Source: Lachnospiraceae bacterium (GTDB taxonomy: Bacteria; Bacillota; Clostridia; Lachnospirales; Lachnospiraceae). From it: a DNA stretch of 64,000 bases. Positions 42,401 through 51,199 of this stretch are shown piece after piece. The stretch's first letter is position 1. Every line of letters starts with the position of its first letter. A model generated the notes under the pieces. It had not been told where the DNA came from. It searched no databases and worked only from the letters and a program-made list of their open reading frames with translations. Both the position numbers and the translations under genes were made by a program. The stretch spans positions 124,001-188,000 of the forward strand of contig CAJTCL010000006.1 of NCBI GenBank assembly GCA_910575005.1. Reading direction: 5' to 3'.

Positions 42401-43938
42401 TGCCATTGTCCAACGGCAAAGACAGCGGATCACCTTATGTATATACGCTGAAAGACGGCAGAGTGATTGCCAGTACCGGAACACATCCAGAAGTATTGAT
42501 CAATACGAAAAAGGATGGCACAGGCGCATGGCTTACCTATGAGGTGGGAGCAATCGGCGGATATAACAGATGTTATCTGCAGTTGTCAACTGGCGAGCTT
42601 TTAATCAATGGCAGCAAGGGGTTTGACCAGAAAGACAATTATATTTATGTAAAATCGGTGGATGTAGAAAAGGATCTCAAAGAGAAAGAGGAACTGAAGT
42701 CTCTGTATTATATTACCAACAAAGCTAATAAAGAAGTGATTGGAACAGATGGCGGTTCAACTGCAAATGGCGCCGGCGCGATGACTTGGACCAATGAGAT
42801 CAATTCCGAAAATCAGATGTGGATTCCAGTTGATATGAAAGACGGAAGTTATACATTGAAAAATTTTGCTTCTGGAAGATTTCTGACCTTAAAAGAGGAT
42901 GGTACATTAGTACAGTTAAATGAAATTACTGGAACTGGTAATGATTTAAAGCGGCAGAGATGGATTGTCACAAAGACCGAGGATGGATTCTTTACATTGC
43001 AGAATCAGTTTAACAATCAGTATCTCAGTGCAGGCAGCAATCATAAATTGACGCTGACAGCCACAACAGCAGGTACAGCACAGTCTTGGTCCTTTATTGG
43101 GCTTGGTGACAGTACAGTGGAGTTTGGCAAGGAAGAAACTGTTAATCCACCTGATAATCCCAATCCACCAGATGAAAATGAGGATGTGAAGGTGACAGGA
43201 ATAAAATTGAATGCTACCTCCAAGAAACTACTGAGAGGGAAAACCTTTGATTTAAAGGCTGAGATTGCGCCAAGTAATGCTACGAATCAGGCCATTACCT
43301 GGAAATCTTCCAATCCAAGTGTAGCTACCGTGGACCAAAATGGTAAAGTAAAGGCACAAAAGCCAGGGCAGACAGTGATTACAGCGACAGCCGCAGATCA
43401 GGGTAAAGTGAGCGCTGCATGTACGATTACGGTACCATATAAGATTACTTATAAGTTAAATAAGGGAAAGAATCACAAGAGCAATCCTACTTCTTATTAT
43501 AATCAGAAGATTACGCTCAAAAAACCTACCCGCAAAGGCTATACTTTTAGTGGATGGTATACAGACAAGAAATTTAAGAAAAAGATCACAGTGATTGCCA
43601 AGACCAGCAAAAAAGATCTAACTCTATATGCAAAGTGGAAGAAAGTGACTGTAAAAACACCGACCATCAAGAAAGTGACCAATTCTGCCAAAAAGAAAAT
43701 GAAAGTGACAATCAAGAAGGTAACAGGCGCTAAGGGTTATCGGATTCTATATGCCACTGACAAGAAATTTAAGAAGGGTAAGAAGACAGTATTTACTAAA
43801 ACCACATCTAAGACGATCACAAAGCTGAAAAAAGGAAAGACTTATTATGTCAAAGTATGTGCATATAAGCTCGATTCCAAAGGCAATAAAGTGTATGGCA
43901 AGTACAGCAAGGTAAAAAAAGTGAAGATTAAGAAATAA
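39460..43938 (+). CDS. Large secreted protein with two GH93/sialidase-fold domains and ricin-like modules
   Basis: 1492 aa with a signal peptide (VLSGALAAILILESGLTAKP, cleavage near AQA). Two homologous six-bladed propeller units (about residues 45-470 and 690-1060) each contain a WEPFF motif, a (L/I)xCxYSDE strand and RPGMPxVxQxENG, which match GH93 exo-arabinanase-type enzymes. Each is followed by a ricin-type beta-trefoil region (about 480-600 and 1065-1240). The C-terminus has a Big_2 domain (VTGIKLNATSKKLLRGK), an InlB/Flg_new repeat (GYTFSGWYTDKKFKK, LYAKWKK) and a Lys-rich fibronectin-like tail. No LPXTG is seen. Probable role: release of arabinose-containing side chains at the cell surface. 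Sialidase activity is a less likely alternative. Confidence 0.7.
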   Translation: MQKWKKVLSGALAAILILESGLTAKPMQVQAQAESAAPGTVYEIYKAFQDGSEAGDAWVDPEYGTTHTVTLNSSISPRAIELQYQQNTADNGKMLATFECNRLPKTDAALVAERQGNGNNINANLSSFPVYESVDGGATWGAGDTDMPARGDNYVPVGYVQDQGAASGTVGMRNCPQLYEMPETIGNLSKGTILCAGNSIEAGTNGAGADASQSTKTNLDLCISNDLGRNWNYHSTIVGPTEGLCVLYENTVWEPFFLTHDGKLYCFYSDEAFDDTTDQDISYVYYDGQKWSEKHRIIYTKGTRPGMPVVSQLENGSFLLTYEINGGGAPGSGYILSAPNDPTKWYDKDGTLKDTTKGECVAYDAAKVVNGSGAPYNITTDKNTLLYNNSALGQIWVNSSVSPDDGGAFWRYYETGLGKAYNRQIMQLGNGNIFVIAGWDNSGVKCVTLDYEMDLQKTGYLQSKVSFNGEPVYLAYNNSPLFTWTGKDGHAEENQYYEFQEIDTGVYLLVSTNNGKAVAPASASVGSQINTVVKDELDVNQHWVFEEAADGYYRVKNVASELYLTSPRTQISDARDRNLTLQEKQESDSQLWRSDIEVNLPEDETGKAKYKVRVTAAEGAEVTAASTVTEGKSLTVRVTKKYGCKSIDKVLVNNQEQSFTLGANGIANIKIENVQSDLTIEVQATLDDWFVSVPTNDHHGRNQCLSPRIVEALDGKLYCTFESAIASEEADGEFVFPIYESEDKGKTWKKVGEIANDDTVHPDEWYQVTYSDQGVPTEGKQVSKDTEGAIRHPWSMHNCPQLFVLPEDMGTLAKGTLLCAGDAVTIEENPKQVSDAGYGGLWKTSLDLYYSTDKGRSWKYLNTIAEGGRNIMGYTPVWEPFFLYHDNQLICYYSDETDRPAHAQKLVHKIMKDGKTWGTAVDDVAFDNKNARPGMPIVTQMENGKWMMVYEGVGTSSPIASFCKIADDPCNWNPKDPGTRLPLSNGKDSGSPYVYTLKDGRVIASTGTHPEVLINTKKDGTGAWLTYEVGAIGGYNRCYLQLSTGELLINGSKGFDQKDNYIYVKSVDVEKDLKEKEELKSLYYITNKANKEVIGTDGGSTANGAGAMTWTNEINSENQMWIPVDMKDGSYTLKNFASGRFLTLKEDGTLVQLNEITGTGNDLKRQRWIVTKTEDGFFTLQNQFNNQYLSAGSNHKLTLTATTAGTAQSWSFIGLGDSTVEFGKEETVNPPDNPNPPDENEDVKVTGIKLNATSKKLLRGKTFDLKAEIAPSNATNQAITWKSSNPSVATVDQNGKVKAQKPGQTVITATAADQGKVSAACTITVPYKITYKLNKGKNHKSNPTSYYNQKITLKKPTRKGYTFSGWYTDKKFKKKITVIAKTSKKDLTLYAKWKKVTVKTPTIKKVTNSAKKKMKVTIKKVTGAKGYRILYATDKKFKKGKKTVFTKTTSKTITKLKKGKTYYVKVCAYKLDSKGNKVYGKYSKVKKVKIKK

Positions 43939-43943
43939 GGAAG

Positions 43944-43990
43944 AATACCCCGATAGTGAGCAAAATCATGTTTGCTGTCGGGGTATTTTA
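43944..43990 (+). terminator. Terminator between the glycosidase genes
   Basis: AATACCCCGA pairs with TCGGGGTATT around an inner CAAA/TTTG, followed by TTAAAAA. It overlaps the leader of the GH120 gene, so some read-through may occur. Confidence 0.7.
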
Positions 43991-44013
43991 AAAAGATAAG
44001 GAGGCATAAGAAA

Positions 44014-45960
44014 ATGAAAACATATCATGTGGCAAAGGTTGGCAGCGATCTTAATAAAGGAACTAAGGATGCGCCTTTTTTGACAATTAACAAAGCGGCA
44101 AAGGAAGCCAGAAGCGGTGATCAGGTCATTGTTCATGCGGGAGAATATCGGGAATGGGTGCGGCCGGAGCATGGCGGGCGCAGTGATCAGGAACACATTA
44201 TATACAGGGCAGCAGAGGGGGAACATGTGGTAATCAAAGGTTCCGAACAGATTACAGATTGGCAGAGAGTAGATGGTGATGTCTGGAAAGTGACTCTGGA
44301 TAATACATTTTTTGGCGATTACAATCCCTATCAGGAGCCATTGAGCGGAGATTGGCTGATCTATCCTGAGACTTATGCACTTCATACTGGTGATGTGTAT
44401 CTGAATGGTAAATCATTCTACGAAGCCAAATCCTTGGCAGAGGTCCATAATCCGGTGCGTCGGGAATTTGGCATGAATCCGCCCTGGACCAAGCATCCAG
44501 AACCTCTGCTGCATCCAGAGGACACGGTATATCAGTGGTATGCGCAGGTGGATGACAGCCATACAGTGATTTATGCTAATTTTCAGGGAAAAGATCCCAA
44601 TCAGGAGCTTACGGAGATCAATGTGCGCAAATGCTGTTTTTATCCAGAGCGGACAGGCATCAATTATATTACCGTGCAGGGATTTGAGATGGCACAGGCA
44701 GCCTGCCCTTGGGCGCCGCCCACTGCGGACCAGCCAGGCCTTATAGGGCCAAACTGGAGCAAGGGATGGGTGATTGAATACAATGTCATCCATGATGCCA
44801 AATGTTGTGGAATCAGCCTTGGAAAAGAGGCCTCCACTGGACATAATCTGTGCACCAGAGAACACCGCAAGCCAGGCTATCAGTATCAGATGGAAGCAGT
44901 ATTCCGCGCAAGACAGATTGGCTGGAGCAAAGAGACTGTGGGTTCACATATTGTGCGCGGCAATGAAATTTATGATTGTGGACAGAATGGAATTGTAGGG
45001 CATATGGGCTGTGTATTCAGCAAAATCTATGACAACCATATTTATCAGATTGCCGTAAAACATGAATACTTTGGCTATGAGATTGCCGGAATTAAACTGC
45101 ATGCAGCGATTGATGTGCAGATTATTCATAACAATATCCACAATTGTACCTTGGGAACTTGGCTAGATTGGCAGGCACAGGGTACCAGGGTCAGCCGTAA
45201 TCTTTATTTTGCCAATGACAGGGATCTGATGGTGGAGGTCACACATGGGCCATATCTGGTAGACAATAATATTTTCGGGTCAGAATATAATTTTGACAAT
45301 ATTGCGCAGGGAGGGGCCTATATCCAGAATCTTTGCTGTGGCACAATGAGACGTGAGCCAGTGCTTGATCGGGCGACGCCGTATCATTTTCCCCATACCA
45401 CTGAGGTGGCGGGCGTCGCTCTGGTTTACAGCGGCGATGATCGAATTTACCAAAATATTTTCTTAAAGACAGGAAACAGCTATACAGAACAGTCTCGCTA
45501 TGGCACCGAAGGGTATCAGGGACATTTGACTTCTATGGATGAGTATGTAGAGACAGTGGTATTTCTTGGAAATGAAGATCATGAGCAGTTTGCAAAAGTC
45601 TCACAGCCAGTATATATTGATGAAAATATATATCTAGATGGAACAAAACCGTTTGAGCGTGAAGAGAAATATTATATCAGCGACCATGAATCGCAGTTTA
45701 AGATAGAGCGCGAGGGGGACGCCGTTTATCTGGAGATCAATCTGGAAGAGGGTTTACTCTCAAAAGAGGCGACGATCTATGGCACACACAATCTGGGAAT
45801 GCCGCGAATCACGGAGGCGCTCTATGAAAATCCAGATGGAACGCCTCTGTTGCTAGATCAGGATTACTATGGAGCTTTCAGGGAGGGAAAGCAATATATC
45901 GGACCTTTTGCAGAATTGAAAGCTGGGAAAAATCGTTTTTTGGTATGGGAGACTGAATGA
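44014..45960 (+). CDS. GH120 family beta-xylosidase
   Basis: 648 aa from ATG 44014 (AAGGAGG upstream). No signal peptide, so intracellular. Right-handed beta-helix with a beta-sandwich, highly similar along its length to the Thermoanaerobacterium XylC type (YHVAKVGSDLNKGT, ATPWAPPTADQPGLIG-like PWAPPTADQPGLIGPNWSKG, GIKLHAAIDVQIIHNN). The catalytic pair aligns as Asp385 in WLDWQAQGT and Glu408 in VEVTHGPY, 23 residues apart as in XylC (Asp382/Glu405). It would cut xylose from the non-reducing end of imported xylo-oligosaccharides. Confidence 0.9.
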   Translation: MKTYHVAKVGSDLNKGTKDAPFLTINKAAKEARSGDQVIVHAGEYREWVRPEHGGRSDQEHIIYRAAEGEHVVIKGSEQITDWQRVDGDVWKVTLDNTFFGDYNPYQEPLSGDWLIYPETYALHTGDVYLNGKSFYEAKSLAEVHNPVRREFGMNPPWTKHPEPLLHPEDTVYQWYAQVDDSHTVIYANFQGKDPNQELTEINVRKCCFYPERTGINYITVQGFEMAQAACPWAPPTADQPGLIGPNWSKGWVIEYNVIHDAKCCGISLGKEASTGHNLCTREHRKPGYQYQMEAVFRARQIGWSKETVGSHIVRGNEIYDCGQNGIVGHMGCVFSKIYDNHIYQIAVKHEYFGYEIAGIKLHAAIDVQIIHNNIHNCTLGTWLDWQAQGTRVSRNLYFANDRDLMVEVTHGPYLVDNNIFGSEYNFDNIAQGGAYIQNLCCGTMRREPVLDRATPYHFPHTTEVAGVALVYSGDDRIYQNIFLKTGNSYTEQSRYGTEGYQGHLTSMDEYVETVVFLGNEDHEQFAKVSQPVYIDENIYLDGTKPFEREEKYYISDHESQFKIEREGDAVYLEINLEEGLLSKEATIYGTHNLGMPRITEALYENPDGTPLLLDQDYYGAFREGKQYIGPFAELKAGKNRFLVWETE

Positions 45961-46075
45961 GATAAAAATGATTCAGGTAAGATTATTATAGATTGTGGAC
46001 AGTTAATTAAATTCCGGTTTTCCTCTGGAAATGATAAGATGAGATTATCAAACAGGAGCAGGAGGAGAACAAGAT

Positions 46076-47443
46076 ATGAAGAAAAGAATGATAAGAATTG
46101 CCGCGTTAGTGATGGCTGCCACAATGTCAATCTCTCTGGCAGCCTGCGGCAGCAAACCGGAGCAGAAATCATCGAATGAGAATGCCTCTGAGGGCGAAAC
46201 AAAGGAGGCATCATCTAACAATAGCTCATCTGATGGCGACAAGGTGATTACTTACTGGAACATTGGAACTGAGGGCGCCGACAAACAGGCGCTTGAGTAT
46301 GCTGTTACGGAGTTCAATAAGAACACAAAATCAGGCTATACGATAGAAAATGTTCCCACTCAAAACGACAATTACAAAGAGAAATTAGTGATTGCCATGA
46401 GTTCTGGCGAGTGTCCAGACATGTATACAAGCTGGTCTGGCGGCCCTATGAATGAATATATTGATTCTGGGTTTGCGCAGCCGTTGGATGATCTCTATGA
46501 GAAATATGGTCTCAAAGAACAGTATATGGAAGCAGCTTTAGCACAAGCGACCTACAATGACAAGCTCTATGCAGTGCCGACTTATAATGTGTCTCTGGCA
46601 GGAATTTTCTATAATAAAGAGATGTTTGAAAAATATAATCTTACCGTTCCTAATACAGTATCAGAATTGGAAGCGGTATGCGATGCGCTGAAAGCGGAGG
46701 GGATTACACCATTTGCTCTGGCAAATGCACCCAAGTGGACGGGTTCTATGTATTTCCAATGTTTGGCGGCAAGGAAGGGCGGTTTAGAGCCATTTCAGAA
46801 GGCGGTTGCAGGAGATGGCACTTTTGAAGATGAATGTTTCCAATATGCTGGAGAAAAGATCCAAGAATGGGTAGAGAAAGGATATTTCCCAGAAGGCGTC
46901 AATTCTTTAAGTGAGGATGACGGGCAGGCAAAACAGTTGATGTATCAGGAGACAGCGGGAATGCTTCTGTGTGGTTCCTGGTATACGGGTACATTTTCTT
47001 CTGACAGCCCGGAATTTTATGAAAAAATCGGTTGGTTCTCTTTCCCGAAGGTAGATGGCTCTGACGCGGATGCATCAATTCAGATCGGAACGATTGGAGA
47101 TCAATTTGTATCGTTCAATTGTACTGGAGAAAAATTGGAGGCGGCCTTTGAATGTGCTACTTATTACTCTTCAGAGGGAGCCAAAGAACTTATGGTAGAA
47201 GTTGGAAAGATACCACCAACTAAGGATGCCGGAGATTTGGTGACAGACGGTGTGACCAAGCAAATCCTTGATGCGGCAACAGAGGCTTCCTCTGTGCAGT
47301 TATGGTATGACCAGTATCTGCCGCCAGCAGTGGCACAGGTGCATCTTGATACTTGCCAGGAGTTATTTGGAATGACTATGAAACCAGAAGAAGCAGGCAA
47401 AAAATTTGAAGAGGCTATGGAAGGATATCTTGCGGATAAGTAA
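46076..47443 (+). CDS. Sugar ABC transporter substrate-binding lipoprotein
   Basis: 455 aa, ATG 46076 with AGGAGGAG upstream. Lipobox SLAACGSK near residue 24, then a Ser/Glu-rich linker and a type 1 sugar receptor (VITYWNIGTEG, CPDMYTSWSGGPMNEYI, AVPTYNVSLAGIFYNKEMFE). It is the receptor for the permeases at 47565 and 48473; context suggests xylo- or arabinoxylo-oligosaccharides. A hairpin and a palindromic relic separate it from the permease genes. Confidence 0.9.
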   Translation: MKKRMIRIAALVMAATMSISLAACGSKPEQKSSNENASEGETKEASSNNSSSDGDKVITYWNIGTEGADKQALEYAVTEFNKNTKSGYTIENVPTQNDNYKEKLVIAMSSGECPDMYTSWSGGPMNEYIDSGFAQPLDDLYEKYGLKEQYMEAALAQATYNDKLYAVPTYNVSLAGIFYNKEMFEKYNLTVPNTVSELEAVCDALKAEGITPFALANAPKWTGSMYFQCLAARKGGLEPFQKAVAGDGTFEDECFQYAGEKIQEWVEKGYFPEGVNSLSEDDGQAKQLMYQETAGMLLCGSWYTGTFSSDSPEFYEKIGWFSFPKVDGSDADASIQIGTIGDQFVSFNCTGEKLEAAFECATYYSSEGAKELMVEVGKIPPTKDAGDLVTDGVTKQILDAATEASSVQLWYDQYLPPAVAQVHLDTCQELFGMTMKPEEAGKKFEEAMEGYLADK

Positions 47444-47453
47444 GACAGCAAAA

Positions 47454-47486
47454 CAGAGCAGCCCAGATTAGACTGAGGCTGCTCTG
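47454..47486 (+). terminator. Stem-loop after the binding-protein gene
   Basis: CAGAGCAGCC (47454-47463) pairs perfectly with GGCTGCTCTG (47477-47486) but is not followed by a U run. It may protect the binding-protein mRNA and lower permease expression, as in many sugar ABC operons. Confidence 0.55.
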
Positions 47487-47502
47487 ATTCCATAAAATAA
47501 TG

Positions 47503-47532
47503 GTAACTATTCAGGGGGTTCTGAATAATTAC
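47503..47532. mobile_element. Relic of the MITE-like element (fused ends)
   Basis: GTAACTATTCAG joined by GGG to GGTTCTGAATAATTAC: the left and right termini of the 175-bp element at 62881-63055 placed back to back, with one substitution. It looks like the internal-deletion or excision remnant of the same element and forms a 30-bp hairpin between the binding-protein and permease genes. Confidence 0.6.
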
Positions 47533-47564
47533 AAATAATAAAAAGAAAGGAGAGCCGACAAAAA

Positions 47565-48470
47565 ATGAATAAAAGTGATCATTCTCTGGCCAGGAGACGT
47601 CAGAGAGATACCAATCGCGTGGCGGCAGTCTTTTTGGCTCCAGTACTTCTGCTGCTGGTGGTCTATATTTTTTATCCGATTATAGAGACCTTTCGGGTCA
47701 GTGCTTTTAGCTGGAATGGGATTTCTGCAAATCAAGAGTTTATTGGTTTGGATAATTGGGTAAAATTATGTCAAGATCAAAAATTTTGGACTGCATTTTT
47801 TAACAATATCAAGGTGATGATTCTCTCGATTTTGATTCAGATTCCTTTGGGTCTGGCAATGGCTACATTTGTAGAATTTGCTGGTAAGAAATCAACTATT
47901 TTTAAGATTATATGGTTTATACCGATGCTGATGTCCTCTGTGGCAATTGGGTTTTTGTTTACCTATGCACTTGCCACAAATGGCGGCATTATTAGCAGTA
48001 TTTCGCAACTCTTAGGGGGCGGAAATATTGATTTGCTGGGAAACCCCAAGACAGCGCTCTATGCAGTAATCGGTGTTGTGGCATGGCAGTTTACCCCATT
48101 TTATATGGTGTATTGTGTTGCAGGATATACAAATGTATCAGAGGAAGTGTATGAGGCTTCGGTTATTGACGGCGCCAATAAGAGACAGTATTTCTGTCAT
48201 ATTGCATTGCCGCTCTTAAAGCCAACACTCAAAAGCGCAGCGGTGCTCTCAATGGTAGGTTCACTGAAATATTTTGATCTTGTTTACGTTATGACAGGCG
48301 GAGGACCGGGAGATTCCACAGAGCTGATGGCAACTTATATGTATAAATTGTCCTTTGCCCAATTTAATATGGGCTATGGGTCGGCAGTGGCCGGGGGGAT
48401 GTTTATTCTGATTTCTCTGATCTCACTGCTCACAATGCGATTATTAAATGGGAAGAAGGAGGACTACTAG
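47565..48470 (+). CDS. Sugar ABC transporter permease (MalF/UgpA type)
   Basis: 301 aa, ATG 47565 with AAAGGAGAG upstream. Six membrane helices and the EAA loop (VSEEVYEASVIDGANKRQYF, HIALPLL) that docks the ATPase. The ATPase gene is missing here; a shared MsmX-type ATPase elsewhere is the usual partner. Confidence 0.93.
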   Translation: MNKSDHSLARRRQRDTNRVAAVFLAPVLLLLVVYIFYPIIETFRVSAFSWNGISANQEFIGLDNWVKLCQDQKFWTAFFNNIKVMILSILIQIPLGLAMATFVEFAGKKSTIFKIIWFIPMLMSSVAIGFLFTYALATNGGIISSISQLLGGGNIDLLGNPKTALYAVIGVVAWQFTPFYMVYCVAGYTNVSEEVYEASVIDGANKRQYFCHIALPLLKPTLKSAAVLSMVGSLKYFDLVYVMTGGGPGDSTELMATYMYKLSFAQFNMGYGSAVAGGMFILISLISLLTMRLLNGKKEDY

Positions 48471-48472
48471 GC

Positions 48473-49324
48473 ATGGAACAACAATATAGAAAAAACCGTA
48501 TCAAAAGCAGGATCGCCTGGGTGATTGCCACGATATTGGCAGTATTTGCCGCAGTTGTGGCAATTGCACCATTTATTTTTATGGTTATGAATTCCTTCAA
48601 AGAGAAGTTTGAAATGTTGACCAAAGGTGTGTTTTCTCTCCCCAACAAACTGGATTTTACCAATTATAAAGAAGTGATTGAGGGAAATTTTTTTAGTTAT
48701 TTTTTTAATAGTGTTATTGTGCTGGTGGTATCTCTGGTGATTTTGCTGCTGATCTCAGCATTTGCATCTTATCCACTGTCCAGATTTAAGTTTAAGCTCA
48801 ATGGATTTGTCTATGCAGTGATTGTGGCCTGCATGTCCATACCAGTACATATCACTTTAATACCAATTTTTAAGATGTCACAGAGCTTGCATTTGTATGA
48901 CAGTATCTGGGCCTTGATTGGGCCATATGTGGCAATGAATGTTCCAATTTCAGTGTTTATTCTCACAAGCTTTATGCAGCAGATTCCAAAAGAGATTGAG
49001 GAAGCCGCTACAATCGACGGCTGTGGAAAGATTCGCATTTTTTTCTCTGTGATTCTTCCGATGGCAAAGCCAGGGCTTTCGACACTTGCCATATATAATG
49101 GCGTAAATATGTGGAATGAATTTATTTTTGGATATACATTGACGCAGAGCCAGGGAAATCGTACATTACCATTGGCTGTGTGGGAATTTCAGGGACAGTA
49201 TTCTATGAATACACCGATGATTATGGCGGTGCTGACGCTGACCGTTTTGCCAATGATTATCTTATTTATCTTTGCACAGGATAAGTTAATTAAGGGCATG
49301 GCAGCAGGAGCGGTAAAAGGTTAG
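48473..49324 (+). CDS. Sugar ABC transporter permease (MalG/UgpE type)
   Basis: 283 aa, two bases after the previous stop. Six membrane helices and the EAA loop (IPKEIEEAATIDGCGKIRIF, FSVILPM). Pairs with the permease before it. Confidence 0.93.
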   Translation: MEQQYRKNRIKSRIAWVIATILAVFAAVVAIAPFIFMVMNSFKEKFEMLTKGVFSLPNKLDFTNYKEVIEGNFFSYFFNSVIVLVVSLVILLLISAFASYPLSRFKFKLNGFVYAVIVACMSIPVHITLIPIFKMSQSLHLYDSIWALIGPYVAMNVPISVFILTSFMQQIPKEIEEAATIDGCGKIRIFFSVILPMAKPGLSTLAIYNGVNMWNEFIFGYTLTQSQGNRTLPLAVWEFQGQYSMNTPMIMAVLTLTVLPMIILFIFAQDKLIKGMAAGAVKG

Positions 49325-49420
49325 GAAACAGTATAAATTTACTATAACTATTACAGTTGTTAGGAACTAAGATCAATCTGCAAAAGATGAAGTCATAGTG
49401 ATTGACAGGAGGCCGCAAAG

Positions 49421-51199
49421 ATGGAATTACAGGAACAGATGAATACATGGAATTTGAAAAAGAAAATCACTTTTTTTCTGACACTGACTATGCTGGTGAC
49501 ATCCATCACCATTATGGTATTGTCAACGATTTCAGCGGCCTATTATATGACAAAACAGACTAAGGAGATGGCTAGGACACAGCTTAGCACGATTGTATCT
49601 AATTATGATGATACCCTCAAACAATATCAGGATTTGGCTGTGGCAATGGTGATTGAGGACAGTGTACAGCAGTTTTGCAAAAGTTCTGCAGATTCTGGAA
49701 GCCAATATGAACAGGAAACAGGGAAGGTATACAATTATCTGCTCAATATGCTCAATGTCAGGAGTAATATGAACTTTGCTGTAGTTGAAAAAGAGTCTTC
49801 CCATCGTTATGTCTATAAAGGAAACAGCAGTGTGGTGGACGCCAGGTTTGATATCGTCTATCAGAAAGATTATAAACAGAGTCTTGCAGCCAAAGAAGGA
49901 AGCACCGTGCATATCAGTTTTGGAAATAATTATTTCCGAGATGGTAAGTATACGCTGACACTGTACCATCCCATCTATTCCACAGATACAATTAATGAAC
50001 AAAGAGGGATGTTGGTGTTGAATTTTGGTGACAGTCTGGTGGAGCAGCTTCACAAGGAGGGCTTACAGCAGATGAAGTCAGAATTGTTTCTGATGGACTG
50101 CAATGGTGAGATTGTCTCGATCTCTAACCAGGAGCGGATTGGAACAAAGGTTTCCTATGCGCAAAAGATTAAGGGAAGCAATGGCAGTTGTCAGGAGGAC
50201 GGCATCTTAATCAATTATCAGAAAGTGGGAAACTGGAATTATTATCTGATCAATGAGATTCCAATATTTGAGTTGTACAAAGGCAGTATTCAGGCCATGA
50301 TCTTACTGATGATTGTCACTCTGGGGATGACAGCATTCTCAATTATGATTCTCAGAAAGATGATCAATTCATTCTATGAGCCGATTAATCGGGTGGTCAG
50401 TGTGATGGACCGCGTGTCAGAGGGAAAGCTCCATCAGCGCATTGACCGTAAGAGTATGGACACAGACAGCCGCAAATTGGCAGAAGGTTTTAACAGTATG
50501 ATGGATCGCATAGATGAATTGATGGAGCAGGTTAAATTGGAACAGCATCAAATAGAAGAAATTCGTTTTAATGCCCTTTATGCCCAGATTAAACCGCATT
50601 TTCTATATAATACACTGGAATGTATTCACTGGCAGGCGGTGGCGGACGGTAATCAGGAGATTTCGATTATGGTCAAGGCTATGGCGCAATATTACCGCGT
50701 GTGTTTGAGCAGAGGGAAGGAAATTATTCCGCTAAGCCAGGAGCTGGAGCATATTTATTCTTATTTAGTGATTCAAAATATGCGTTATGATAATATCATT
50801 GATCTGGAAAATCATATTCCAGAGTGTTTCCATAACATAAATATTCCTAAAATGACTTTGCAGCCGTTGGTAGAAAATGCCATCTATCATGGCATCCGCA
50901 TCAAAGAGGGCGGCAAAGGAAAAATTGTGTTAGGAATCCGCAGAAAAGGGACAGATGTCTATCTGTCTTTGGGTGATAGTGGTTTTGGGATGTCACAAAA
51001 ACAGATTGATGAGATCAATCAGTCTATTTCTCAATATGATGAAAGTTTTGGATATGGTGTCAGAAATGTAAATAGGCGGATTGAGCTGATGTTTGGAACT
51101 ACATATGGCTTACATTACAGCCGCAATGAGCATGGCGGGGTGACAGTTGAGATTCACCTGCCATTTGATGTGCAGTCTGAGGACAAGGAGGTCATATAG
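49421..51199 (+). CDS. YesM-family sensor histidine kinase
   Basis: 592 aa, ATG 49421 with AGGAGG upstream. Membrane helices at about 15-38 and 290-312 flank an extracellular sensor domain; then HAMP, a His_kinase domain (ALYAQIKPHFLYNTLECIHW with the phosphorylated His) and a HATPase (LQPLVENAIYHGI, GDSGFGM). This type controls sugar-utilisation loci by sensing extracellular oligosaccharides or the loaded binding protein. It shares an operon with the regulator at 51200, which starts one base after its stop codon. Confidence 0.92.
   Translation: MELQEQMNTWNLKKKITFFLTLTMLVTSITIMVLSTISAAYYMTKQTKEMARTQLSTIVSNYDDTLKQYQDLAVAMVIEDSVQQFCKSSADSGSQYEQETGKVYNYLLNMLNVRSNMNFAVVEKESSHRYVYKGNSSVVDARFDIVYQKDYKQSLAAKEGSTVHISFGNNYFRDGKYTLTLYHPIYSTDTINEQRGMLVLNFGDSLVEQLHKEGLQQMKSELFLMDCNGEIVSISNQERIGTKVSYAQKIKGSNGSCQEDGILINYQKVGNWNYYLINEIPIFELYKGSIQAMILLMIVTLGMTAFSIMILRKMINSFYEPINRVVSVMDRVSEGKLHQRIDRKSMDTDSRKLAEGFNSMMDRIDELMEQVKLEQHQIEEIRFNALYAQIKPHFLYNTLECIHWQAVADGNQEISIMVKAMAQYYRVCLSRGKEIIPLSQELEHIYSYLVIQNMRYDNIIDLENHIPECFHNINIPKMTLQPLVENAIYHGIRIKEGGKGKIVLGIRRKGTDVYLSLGDSGFGMSQKQIDEINQSISQYDESFGYGVRNVNRRIELMFGTTYGLHYSRNEHGGVTVEIHLPFDVQSEDKEVI

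Noticed and set aside
39460-43938. Cell-wall anchored sialidase
   Set aside because: No LPXTG sorting signal is visible, and the conserved motifs and xylan context fit GH93-like enzymes better than sialidases.
49532-50053. 173-codon minus-strand frame
   Set aside because: Antisense to the YesM kinase sensor region, no start signal.
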